From: CAYGLV01 sp964351025
GTDB taxonomy: Bacteria > Actinomycetota > Thermoleophilia > Gaiellales > Gaiellaceae
DNA: 11,634 nt
Direction of reading: 5' to 3'
Assembly: GCA_964351025.1 (NCBI GenBank)
Contig: CAYGLV010000070.1
Coordinates: forward strand, 1-11,634
Below, piece by piece: positions 1 to 7,351 of the stretch (its first letter is position 1; each line of letters begins with the position of its first letter). The position numbers and the translations under genes were made by a program. The notes under the pieces are model-generated. The model was not told where the DNA came from and made no database searches. It saw nothing but the letters and a program-made list of their open reading frames with translations.

Positions 1-1
1 G

Positions 2-511
2 GGCGACGAGCGGGCCTTCGAGGAGCTCGTCTCCCGTCACGCCCGTCGCGTCTACAACCTCGTCGCCCGTCTGCTCGCCGACCGGACGGCGGCGGACGAT
101 GTCGTGCAGGAGACGTTCGTCCGCGCCTGGCGAGCACTCCCGTTGTTCCGCGGGGACGCGCAGTTCTCGACCTGGCTCTACCGGATCGCGGTCAACGAGG
201 CGAACCGTCTGCTCGCCCGGGAAGCGCGGCGCGAGCTCGTGTCGTACGAGGACGTGATGATGAAGGTCCCCGACATCGCCGCCGACGTGCCGCGCCGGGC
301 CGAGTCGAGTGAGACGCGCCGCCGGCTCGAGCTGCTCCTGGCCGAGTTGCCGGGCAACTACCGGGCGGCGGTCGTCCTCCGTGACGTCGAGGGCCTGAGC
401 AACGAGGAGGCCGCCGATCTTCTCGGGCTCGACGTCCGAAACTTCAAGAGCCGCCTGCACCGTGGGCGGATGGCCCTCCGCAGAGGGCTCGAGGAACTGT
501 TGAAGGAATGA
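2..511 (+). CDS. ECF-type RNA polymerase sigma factor, 5'-truncated by window edge
   Basis: This is an extracytoplasmic-function sigma factor that directs RNA polymerase to a stress or envelope regulon. The frame is open from the first bases of the window, so the N-terminus is missing; about 169 residues are visible. Region 2 is clear: the helix with DDVVQETFVRAW (core RNAP and -10 recognition) followed by FSTWLYRIAVNEANR. After an acidic linker comes region 4, with LPGNYRAAVVLRDVEGLSNEE and a helix-turn-helix ending KSRLHRGR. A GTG at 104 would drop half of region 2 and is not the true start. The anti-sigma gene follows 44 nt downstream on the same strand, so the pair is probably co-transcribed and the anti-sigma holds this factor inactive. 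It resembles the second ECF factor at 8056-8622 in region 2 (TWLYRI-VNEA) and region 4. Confidence 0.95.
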   Translation, partial: GDERAFEELVSRHARRVYNLVARLLADRTAADDVVQETFVRAWRALPLFRGDAQFSTWLYRIAVNEANRLLAREARRELVSYEDVMMKVPDIAADVPRRAESSETRRRLELLLAELPGNYRAAVVLRDVEGLSNEEAADLLGLDVRNFKSRLHRGRMALRRGLEELLKE

Positions 512-555
512 CGTCGTGAATCTGTACGAGCGTCCGCCGGGTCGAAACGAGTGTT

Positions 556-864
556 GTGGCACCTGACTTTCGAGTTCCATTCCTTCGCGACCGCCGCGGA
601 TGCGAGCAGGCCCGGTCGCTGATGACGGACTACCTCGACGACGAGCTTGATGCTGTGCTACAGCGGAGGGTCGATCGGCATGTTCGCTTCTGCCCGCGCT
701 GTAGGCGTGTCCTGGGCAACCTCCGCGCGACGATCAACCGGCTAGCTGGACTGACTACACACCTCGAGACACCGACCGATGACGCGCTCGACGGCGAGCT
801 CCTGGAGCGCCTCCACTCTTGCTGGCGCGATCCTGAAGGCGACGCACCGGCGTCCGCGCCCTAG
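556..864 (+). CDS. Soluble zinc-finger anti-sigma factor (ZAS/zf-HC2 type)
   Basis: This 102-residue protein probably sequesters the sigma factor encoded just upstream. It carries the anti-sigma zinc motif H-x3-C-x2-C (His42, Cys46, Cys49), with Cys16 in CEQARSLMTDYLDDELD as the likely fourth ligand. This is the ZAS domain layout. In redox-sensing members, oxidation of these ligands releases zinc and the sigma factor. No membrane segment is seen, so it is a cytoplasmic form rather than the common membrane-spanning type. The start is GTG at 556, without a strong Shine-Dalgarno, and the C-terminal 35 residues are unremarkable. Its TAG stop overlaps the TAG stop of the convergent epimerase gene within the palindrome CTAG (861-864). 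The redox-responsive role is inferred from the family and from the redox genes nearby. Confidence 0.85.
   Translation: MAPDFRVPFLRDRRGCEQARSLMTDYLDDELDAVLQRRVDRHVRFCPRCRRVLGNLRATINRLAGLTTHLETPTDDALDGELLERLHSCWRDPEGDAPASAP
861..864. other. Shared CTAG: overlapping convergent stop codons
   Basis: The palindrome CTAG supplies the TAG stop of the anti-sigma gene (+, 862-864) and the TAG stop of the epimerase gene (-, 861-863). The two genes therefore meet tail to tail with no room for a terminator between them, and each transcript must run into the other gene. Confidence 0.9.
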
Positions 865-1613
865 GGCTCGGCGATGCGGACGAGCGGCGATCCCGCGAAA
901 GGCGTGGCGTACTCCCTGCCGATGCGCTCGAACGCCGCGGCCGGGACGGAGATGTCGGCGAGATACAGATCGCCGACCGCGGCCGCCGCTGCTCCACGCA
1001 GGCCGGTCTTGGGCGCCGCGAGCGTCATCGTCGCCTCGGCGCGAACGTGCGGAGCGTGCAGGACGCCGCTCGAGAGCTCCAGCCCCGAGGGGACGTCGAG
1101 CGCGAGCACGCGCCGGCCGGAACAGGCCTCGATGAGGCGCGCAGCGTCTCCTCGGGGCGGGCCGCTCTGGGCGTAGCCGAGCAGCGCATCGACGACGATG
1201 TCCGTGTCGGGGAGCGGGCTGTCGCCCCCGGCGGCGAAGTCTGCTCGCAGCGCGATGAGGATCCCGAGCTGGTCGGCGGTGACGGGAGCGAGCCGCTCGC
1301 GGGAGGCCGACAGGCGGATGTGCACGCTCGCGCCGGCACCAAGCAGGTGGCGCGCGGCGACCAAGCCGCCGCCTCCGTTGCCACCCGGTCCGGCGAGCAC
1401 GGTCACCGCTCGTCCGGCGGCCGACCCGCCGAGCAGCAGGCGGGCGAGGACGGCGAGGTTCCGGCCGGCGTTCTCCATCATCTGCTTCAGCTCGATGCCG
1501 AGCTCCCCCACCATGACGTCGTCGACGGCGCGCATCTCAGCGGTCGAGAGCCAGGGGACGGCTGATGATGCGATGACGGGGATGCCCGCGGCGGACGGAA
1601 CAATGCTGTTCAT
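861..1613 (-). CDS. NAD(P)H-hydrate epimerase-like protein (YjeF N-terminal domain only)
   Basis: This 250-residue protein has the YjeF_N fold, whose characterised members interconvert the R and S hydrates of damaged NAD(P)H. Visible family motifs are GPGGNGGGG (75-83, dinucleotide/phosphate loop), VDALLGYAQSGPPRG (141-155, with the conserved Asp142), LALDVPSG (170-177) and APKTG (200-204). The C-terminal dehydratase domain of bifunctional Nnr is absent. The loop differs from the usual NNGGDG: the first Asn and the Asp are both Gly, and GYAQSG replaces the usual GTG-x-x-G. Epimerase activity is therefore uncertain. The start is ATG at 1613, preceded by an AAGGA-type Shine-Dalgarno. It lies 44 nt downstream of the DUF3179 gene and probably shares its transcript. 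A longer reading frame upstream in this frame is only a shadow of DUF3179. Confidence 0.85.
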   Translation of the reverse strand: MNSIVPSAAGIPVIASSAVPWLSTAEMRAVDDVMVGELGIELKQMMENAGRNLAVLARLLLGGSAAGRAVTVLAGPGGNGGGGLVAARHLLGAGASVHIRLSASRERLAPVTADQLGILIALRADFAAGGDSPLPDTDIVVDALLGYAQSGPPRGDAARLIEACSGRRVLALDVPSGLELSSGVLHAPHVRAEATMTLAAPKTGLRGAAAAAVGDLYLADISVPAAAFERIGREYATPFAGSPLVRIAEP

Positions 1614-1657
1614 GTCCTTGAGTATCGCGGCCGGATCTGACCCGGGGGCTGACCCGG

Positions 1658-2743
<1,086 letters not shown>

Positions 2744-2745
2744 GA

Positions 2746-2762
2746 CTGTCCCCCTTGGACAG
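2746..2762 (-). promoter_or_regulatory. Hairpin around the Shine-Dalgarno of DUF3179 A
   Basis: On the minus strand a 6-bp perfect stem (CTGTCC/GGACAG) flanks a 5-nt loop AAGGG, ending 2 nt before the ATG at 2743. The loop and 3' arm contain the ribosome-binding purines, so folding could tune translation. This is seen in sequence; a regulatory role is inference. Confidence 0.4.
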
Positions 2763-2810
2763 CGCGAGCGGAGAAAACGATTCGCGGCGCGCGGGCCCGA
2801 GGGCGCGGCG

Positions 2811-2833
2811 GGAGGGTGAGCGATTCACCCTCC
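2811..2833 (-). terminator. Stem-loop after the reductase gene (terminator or attenuator, no T-tract)
   Basis: A perfect 9-bp stem (GGAGGGTGA with TCACCCTCC) closes a 5-nt loop, beginning 14 nt past the TGA stop of the reductase (2848). No T-run follows, so it would be an I-shaped actinobacterial terminator, a processing site, or a partial attenuator that separates reductase and DUF3179 expression. Confidence 0.55.
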
Positions 2834-2847
2834 GGAAGCGACCGGCG

Positions 2848-4218
2848 TCACCCGTCGCGCGCCGCCACCTTCACGGCCTCCGACAGGGTCGGATGGGGGT
2901 GGATCGTGGCGAGCAGCGGCGCGAGCGTCCCGCCGGGCGCGTTCATCGCGATCATCGGGCCCGGGAGCAGGTCGGCGCCGTGGCGGGAGAGGATGTGGGC
3001 GCCGAGGATCACGCCCGTCTTCGCGTCGAGGACGAACTTGACGCGGCCGCGCCGGTCGCCGAGCGCTCGTGACTTGCCGCCCTTGCCGACATCGAAGCGG
3101 CGCACCTCGACCTCGTAGCCGGACTCTCGTGCCTGCTCCTCGGTCAGGCCGACCCCGGCCAGCTCCGGGTCGGTGAAGATGGCACGCGGGATCGTCCGGT
3201 AGTCAGGTCGCTCGTTCGCGCCGTCGAGCATGTTCGCGATCGCGATCGGCGCCTCGTACGTCGCGACGTGAGTGAACATCCAGCCCCCGATCGCATCGCC
3301 GATCGCGTAGACGTGGCGTTGCGCCGTACGGAGATACTCGTCGACCGCGACCCCTCCGGGCCCGAATGCGATGCCAGCGGCCTCGAGACCGAGGCCGTCC
3401 ACGTCGGGCGTCCGCCCGAGCCCGACGAGCAGGCAGTCGCCGGTGACCTTCGTGCCGTCCGCGAGGACGACGGACGGCCTGCCGGCGTCGAGCTCGACGC
3501 GCGCCGGCGCGACGCCCGCCTGGATCCGCACCCCCTCCTCTTCCAGGTACGTCGCCAGCAGTGCCGTCAGCTCGGCGTCCTCGCCCCGCGCGAGGTGGTC
3601 GCCGCGCAGCACGACGGTCACCTCGGCTCCGAGACGCCTGTAGGCCTGCGCGAACTCGAGCGAGATCGCGCCCGCGCCCAGCGCGACGAGCTGAGCGGGA
3701 AGCTCGGTTGCCCGGAGCAGGTCGTCGCTCGTCGCGAACGGAACGTGATCGAGACCGGGGATCGCGGGAACCGTCGGCCGTGCGCCTGTGGCGATCAGGG
3801 CACGGTCGAACTCCACATTCTCGCCGTTGCACTCGAGCGTGTGCTCGGAGACGAAGCGTGCGCGGCCTCTGAACAGGGTCACGCCCTCGTCGCGCTCGAT
3901 CGCGTGCTCGTAGAACGCGATCCCGTCGTCGATGACGCGGCGGACGCGCGCCATCACGGCCGCGAAGTCGACCTCCACGTTGCCGGTGCGGATGCCGAAA
4001 TCACCGGCGTGTCGCGCGTCGTGCGCTATCTCGGCGGCTCTGACCAGAGCCTTGGTCGGGATGCACCCGCGCGTGATTCAGGTGCCACCGACCGGGCCAC
4101 TATCGAACAGCGCGACCCGTTTGCCTCGCCGGCGTGCGGCCCGGACGCCTGCCCAGCCGCCCATGCCCGAGCCGATCACGGCGATGTCGAACCGTTCGTT
4201 GTGTGATCGCTTGAGCAA
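2848..4218 (-). CDS. Selenocysteine-containing FAD/NAD(P)-dependent disulfide reductase (LPD/MerA-like), TGA at codon 47 read as Sec
   Basis: This is a 456-residue class-I pyridine nucleotide-disulfide oxidoreductase, if the in-frame TGA at 4078-4080 is read through. The FAD-binding motif GSGMGG is at 16-21. The redox site reads GPVGGT-U47-ITRG-C52-IPTK, where relatives have GGTC-x4-GC-x-P-[ST]K. The TGA therefore replaces the interchange cysteine and leaves the FAD-proximal Cys52. Next come the ATG motif of the FAD domain (ATGARP), the NAD(P) fold GAGAISLEFAQ, YAIGDAIGG, and a dimer domain ending HPHPTLSEA with the catalytic His442/Glu447 dyad. There is no N-terminal MerA heavy-metal domain and no C-terminal CC pair, so mercury reduction is unlikely. 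The start is TTG at 4218 behind GGAGG with a 5-nt gap. The length matches the 457-residue paralogue at 4821. Alternatives are a nonsense mutation (TGC to TGA) or a read error. A start downstream of the TGA would lack the FAD site. The substrate is unknown. Confidence 0.85.
4036..4051 (-). promoter_or_regulatory. Candidate bacterial SECIS hairpin of the reductase
   Basis: The stem GGCTCT/AGAGCC closes the tetraloop GGTC, which lies at +33 to +36 after the TGA on the minus strand. E. coli fdhF also has GGUC at its SECIS apex. Published bacterial SECIS models ask for an apical loop 16-37 nt from UGA with a G in the first two loop positions, and both conditions are met. An alternative stem GACCA/TGGTC with loop AGGCTC at +26 overlaps it and also fits. 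The hairpin lies inside coding sequence, as expected for bacteria. Confidence 0.7.
4078..4080 (-). other. In-frame TGA, predicted selenocysteine codon (Sec47)
   Basis: The codon between GGT and ITRGC is TGA. All family relatives place the first cysteine of the redox-active C-x4-C here. Codons before and after are in the same frame, with intact FAD-binding motifs upstream and the remaining family motifs downstream. Confidence 0.82.
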
Positions 4219-4223
4219 CTTCG

Positions 4224-4228
4224 CCTCC
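4224..4228 (-). promoter_or_regulatory. Shine-Dalgarno deciding the TTG start at 4218
   Basis: GGAGG on the minus strand stands 5 nt before TTG 4218. No ATG or GTG near the FAD motif has comparable spacing, and starts further upstream would add sequence unlike the family. Confidence 0.7.
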
Positions 4229-4400
4229 GCTGGTCGACGTCTCGATCCTGAAGCCGACCCCGGACGGCAGGCAGGCGGCCACAGCGTCTGATGCCACGAT
4301 CCGCCGCAACGATTCAGCTCACTGGTGATCGCTACAGGCCGCGGCGAATCTCGGGAGGCTCTCGTGAGGTCCAAGCCGATGACACGCGAGGAGGAGAGCA

Positions 4401-4670
4401 ATGTCCGAGCAAGAGATCTGGATCGAGGCACCCGATGCGAGCAGCGCCGCGTTCCTGATGCGCCACCTCGTCAGCCGGCTCCGCGTGCAACTCGTTCAGT
4501 GCGCCGGACGTGGCTGGCGCGTCCTCGTGCAGCCGGATCGCGGCCACTCTTCGTCGATGGCCGACGTGATCGTGCTCGTGCGCGAGTGGCTGCGTGCGTA
4601 CGGCCTCCCCGCGACCCGCATCCACGTGGGCGACCACAGCTTCATCGTCCGCGAAGCGCTGGCGGCGTAA
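4401..4670 (+). CDS. Conserved-looking small protein of unknown function, 89 aa
   Basis: I do not recognise this family. The start is secure: ATG 4401 follows GAGGAGGAG (4388-4396). The pattern of strands and helices reads as beta (EIWIEAP), helix (SSAAFLMRHLVSRL), beta (VQLVQC), beta (WRVLVQP), helix (ADVIVLVREWLRAYG), beta (HVGDHSFIV). This would fit a small ferredoxin-like alpha/beta fold, as in ACT-like or other regulatory domains; this is inference. No signal peptide or membrane segment is seen, and a single Cys is present near residue 34. It lies divergent from the Sec reductase (182-nt shared upstream region) and 70 nt upstream of the mini-ORF and Cys reductase, so it probably leads that operon. 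Confidence 0.8.
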   Translation: MSEQEIWIEAPDASSAAFLMRHLVSRLRVQLVQCAGRGWRVLVQPDRGHSSSMADVIVLVREWLRAYGLPATRIHVGDHSFIVREALAA

Positions 4671-4740
4671 CCCGCGGCGCTCGAACGTGGACATCATCCC
4701 CCGGACAGAACGTCAACGACACACGAGCAAGGAGACACCG

Positions 4741-4824
4741 ATGCGAGCAGGCACTGTGCGCCAGCCGACGAGAGTCGCCCAGAGCGATCACGAGCGGCGC
4801 AGCAAGAAGAGTGAGGCAGCGTGA
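4741..4824 (+). CDS. 27-residue mini-ORF, translationally coupled to the Cys reductase
   Basis: An ATG at 4741 follows a strong AAGGAG (4729-4734, 6-nt gap) and encodes a 27-residue, very hydrophilic and basic peptide (MRAGTVRQPT...SKKSEAA). Its TGA (4822-4824) overlaps the GTG start of the next gene as GTGA. The peptide has no recognisable domain. The arrangement suggests that it delivers ribosomes to the reductase start, which has only a weak Shine-Dalgarno of its own, or acts as a regulatory leader peptide. Whether the peptide itself has a function is unknown. Confidence 0.6.
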   Translation: MRAGTVRQPTRVAQSDHERRSKKSEAA

Positions 4825-6194
4825 GCGAGCGCAGCTTCGACGCGATCGTGATCGGAGGCGGACCGGCGGGAGAGGTCTGCGCGGGCCGGCTCGGGGAGAA
4901 GGGTGTCGAGGTCGCGCTCATCGAGCGTGAGCTCGTCGGCGGCGAGTGCTCCTACTGGGGCTGCATGCCGTCGAAGGCGTTGCTGCGCCCAGCCGAGGTG
5001 ATCGCCGAGGCGCTCCGGGTTCCCGGAGCCCGCGAGGCCCTGGGTGGAGAGCTCGACACGGAGGCTGTGCTACGCCGCCGCGACGAGGTCATCCACGAGC
5101 TCGACGACAGCGCTCAGCTTCCCTGGCTCGAGCAACGCAATGTGACGCTCATCCGCGGCACGGCCGTGCTCGACGGCGAGCGTCGCGTCCGTGTCAACGG
5201 CGACGTGCTCGTGGCGCGGCGTGCCATCGTGATCGCGACCGGCACAGGCGCCTCGCTCCCGCCGATCCCGGGCCTGCAGGAGCTCAACCCGTGGACGAAT
5301 CGCGAAGCGACGACGGCGGAGCGTGCACCGGCGACGCTGATGGTCCTCGGCGGTGGGCCGATCGGGGTGGAGCTGGCGCAGGCGTGGACGTCTCTGGGCT
5401 CGGACGTCATCCTGCTCGAGGCGTTGCCGCGGCTGCTCGCCCGCGAGGAGCCGTTCGCGAGCGAGCTCGTACAGTCCGCGCTGCATGACGGCGGCGTGGA
5501 CGTTCGCACCGGCGTCAAGGCCGTACTCGCCCACAGCGGCTCCAACCGCAAGTGGATCACGCTCGACGATGGAGCCGAGGTGAACGCAGAGGAACTCCTC
5601 GTCGCTGCGGGACGCCGGCCGCACACCGGCAGCCTCGGGCTCGAGAGCGTCGGTCTGGAGCCGGGCGCCTACGTCACCGTCGACGACACGATGCGCGTCC
5701 AGGGTAGCGAATGGCTGTACGCGGTGGGCGATGTGAACGGACGCGCGCTGCTCACGCACATGGGCAAGTACCAGGCGCGGATCGCGGCCGACAACATCGC
5801 CGGGAACGACATGCGCGTACACCCTCTCGCCGACGGGCCGCTCGTCCCCAGGGTCGTGTTCACCGACCCTCAGGTCGCCGCCGTCGGCCACACCGCCGAG
5901 TCGGCCACGCAGGCCGGCCTCAACGTCCGCACGGTCGATCACACCACGGCCGCGACTGCCGGCGCGAGCTTCCACGGCCGCAACACCCCAGGCATCTCAC
6001 GCCTCGTCGTGGACGAGGACCGCCGCGTGCTCGTCGGAGCAACGTTCACCGGAAGCGAGGTGGCAGAGTTCCTCCACGCGGCCACGATCGCGATCGTCGG
6101 CGAAGTCCCGCTCGAGGTCCTGTGGCACGCCGTTCCGTCGTTCCCGACACGCAGCGAGATCTGGCTGCGCCTTCTCGAGACGTACGGGATGTGA
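4821..6194 (+). CDS. FAD/NAD(P)-dependent disulfide reductase-like flavoprotein with intact C-x4-C
   Basis: This 457-residue class-I flavoprotein disulfide oxidoreductase has FAD motif IGGGPAG (11-17), redox pair GGECSYWGCMPSK (Cys43, Cys48), ATGTGASLPPIPG, NAD(P) motif LGGGPIG (176-182), YAVGDVNG and a dimerisation domain. The C-terminus reads HAVPSFPTRSE: where dihydrolipoamide dehydrogenase has HPTLSE, this protein has Phe441-Pro-Thr, so the usual catalytic base is missing although Glu446 remains. His436 lies five residues earlier and may or may not substitute. The substrate is therefore unlikely to be dihydrolipoamide and is unknown. It has the same domain layout and almost the same length as the Sec reductase at 2848-4218. 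The start GTG 4821 overlaps the mini-ORF stop. It ends 8 nt before the convergent DUF3179 B gene. Confidence 0.93.
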   Translation: MSERSFDAIVIGGGPAGEVCAGRLGEKGVEVALIERELVGGECSYWGCMPSKALLRPAEVIAEALRVPGAREALGGELDTEAVLRRRDEVIHELDDSAQLPWLEQRNVTLIRGTAVLDGERRVRVNGDVLVARRAIVIATGTGASLPPIPGLQELNPWTNREATTAERAPATLMVLGGGPIGVELAQAWTSLGSDVILLEALPRLLAREEPFASELVQSALHDGGVDVRTGVKAVLAHSGSNRKWITLDDGAEVNAEELLVAAGRRPHTGSLGLESVGLEPGAYVTVDDTMRVQGSEWLYAVGDVNGRALLTHMGKYQARIAADNIAGNDMRVHPLADGPLVPRVVFTDPQVAAVGHTAESATQAGLNVRTVDHTTAATAGASFHGRNTPGISRLVVDEDRRVLVGATFTGSEVAEFLHAATIAIVGEVPLEVLWHAVPSFPTRSEIWLRLLETYGM

Positions 6195-6202
6195 CCGGCC
6201 GC

Positions 6203-7285
6203 TCAGCGAACGATGCGGGTATCCGGCCGGAAGGCCGCGACCGCGAACCAGAAGGGCTCCTCGAACGTCGCCGCCTTGCCGTCCACGCGGACGTCGACGG
6301 AGAGGATCTCGCGCCCGCCCGCGACCGAGGTGTCGTCGAGCGGGGAGGCGACCAGGCCGCTCGCACGGACGACGTAGGTCGCGCCGCCGAGCCGCACGGG
6401 GACGACGGGCCTGCGGGCGAGCGTCGAGTAGGGCACGGCTGCGGCCTCGCCGCCGTGCTCGAGGAAGACGACGCGTTCCTTCGCCGGCAGGCGGTCGTCG
6501 CCGCTGTTTCGCGCGTGGAAGTACGGGGGGCTTGCGACGTCGTCGTAGCCGGGATACGGGTTGGCGCCGTACGAGCGCGGGTGGCCGGTCGCGCGTGTGA
6601 GCACGAGGCCGTTCGGGTGTTCGGCGCGGAAGGCCGTCCAGGCGACGATGCGCGCCGGAAGCTTCCGGAGCCGTGCGCCGGCGAGATCGCCGACGAGCGC
6701 GAGCCCACCGAACTGCTGCCACCACGACTCGGTCTGGCGGTCGTACATGACGAGGTCGGAGTTGCGGAGGTTCCCGCTCACCCCGAAGTCGAACGTCTTC
6801 GAGCCCGCCCGCCGGTCGAAGGCGATCGCCGTGTTGCAGAGTGGGCAGAACGTCACGGCGACAGGGACGCCGGCGATCTCGTCGTTCACGATCTCGTGCC
6901 AGACGAGGATCTGGAGCGGATAGGCGCGCGCCTGTCCTCCGACGATGAGCTCGACGACCGGCTCCTGTGGACGGAGGAACCGGATCTCCGACGCGGGAGC
7001 GAAGCGCGGCGCGTCGATCGCCGGGATGCCGTCCTTTCCCGGCCCGCCGGGCTGGAACTCCTCCAGCGGGACGAGGCGGTTGGCGAAGTTCGTCTTCCAG
7101 CCGTCGGTGACTGCCTGCGGGGGTCCCGCTTCGCCCAGCCCGACGGAGGGCAGTGGGATCGTCGCCAGCTTCCGGGTCGCCTCCTCGATGCGCTCAGCGT
7201 CTGACGGCGGGTCGTCGTGGAGGAGGGCGTAGCCGCCGCCGACGAACAGGACGGCGGCTACGAGCGAGAGGGAGATGCGGCGCAT
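6203..7285 (-). CDS. DUF3179 domain protein B, membrane-anchored/exported
   Basis: This is the second DUF3179 protein, 360 residues from ATG 7285. The chosen start gives MRRISLSLVAAVLFVGGGYALL, a typical signal or anchor. A GTG at 7327 would add 14 residues and lies inside a long hairpin, so it is less likely. Family motifs match the paralogue at 1658-2743: GGPGKDGIPAID, YPLQILVWHEIVND, TFCPLCNT (Cys147, Cys150), NLRNSDLVMYDRQTESWW, and FWFAVAAF near the end. By eye roughly half of aligned positions are identical. It converges on the Cys-type disulfide reductase with only 8 nt between stops. The function is unknown; an extracytoplasmic redox or metal-binding role through the CPLC pair is possible but unproven. 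Confidence 0.93.
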   Translation of the reverse strand: MRRISLSLVAAVLFVGGGYALLHDDPPSDAERIEEATRKLATIPLPSVGLGEAGPPQAVTDGWKTNFANRLVPLEEFQPGGPGKDGIPAIDAPRFAPASEIRFLRPQEPVVELIVGGQARAYPLQILVWHEIVNDEIAGVPVAVTFCPLCNTAIAFDRRAGSKTFDFGVSGNLRNSDLVMYDRQTESWWQQFGGLALVGDLAGARLRKLPARIVAWTAFRAEHPNGLVLTRATGHPRSYGANPYPGYDDVASPPYFHARNSGDDRLPAKERVVFLEHGGEAAAVPYSTLARRPVVPVRLGGATYVVRASGLVASPLDDTSVAGGREILSVDVRVDGKAATFEEPFWFAVAAFRPDTRIVR

Positions 7286-7302
7286 GGGAGTGCGATACGG
7301 AT

Positions 7303-7337
7303 GCGCCGGGCCGCGGGAGAGGAGCACGGCCCGGCGC
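7303..7337 (-). terminator. Strong 11-bp stem-loop between 7352-7936 gene and DUF3179 B
   Basis: GCGCCGGGCCG pairs perfectly with CGGCCCGGCGC around a 13-nt loop. On the minus strand it starts 15 nt after the TAG of the upstream gene and ends 17 nt before the ATG of DUF3179 B. It lacks a T-tract on the minus strand but has one of sorts on plus (TTTCTGTCGTTTT). It may terminate the upstream gene or act in the DUF3179 B leader. Confidence 0.6.
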
Positions 7338-7351
7338 TTTCTGTCGTTTTC

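Noticed and set aside
4078..4431. Stop at 4078 read as the end of a broken (pseudogene) reductase
   Set aside because: It is the only interruption in 456 codons, it sits exactly on a catalytic Cys codon, a SECIS-like hairpin follows, and the same thing occurs in a second gene. A random nonsense mutation is possible but less likely.
5711..7204. 497-residue plus-strand frame overlapping the end of the Cys reductase and DUF3179 B
   Set aside because: It is a shadow frame: both genes it overlaps carry clear family motifs in their own frames.
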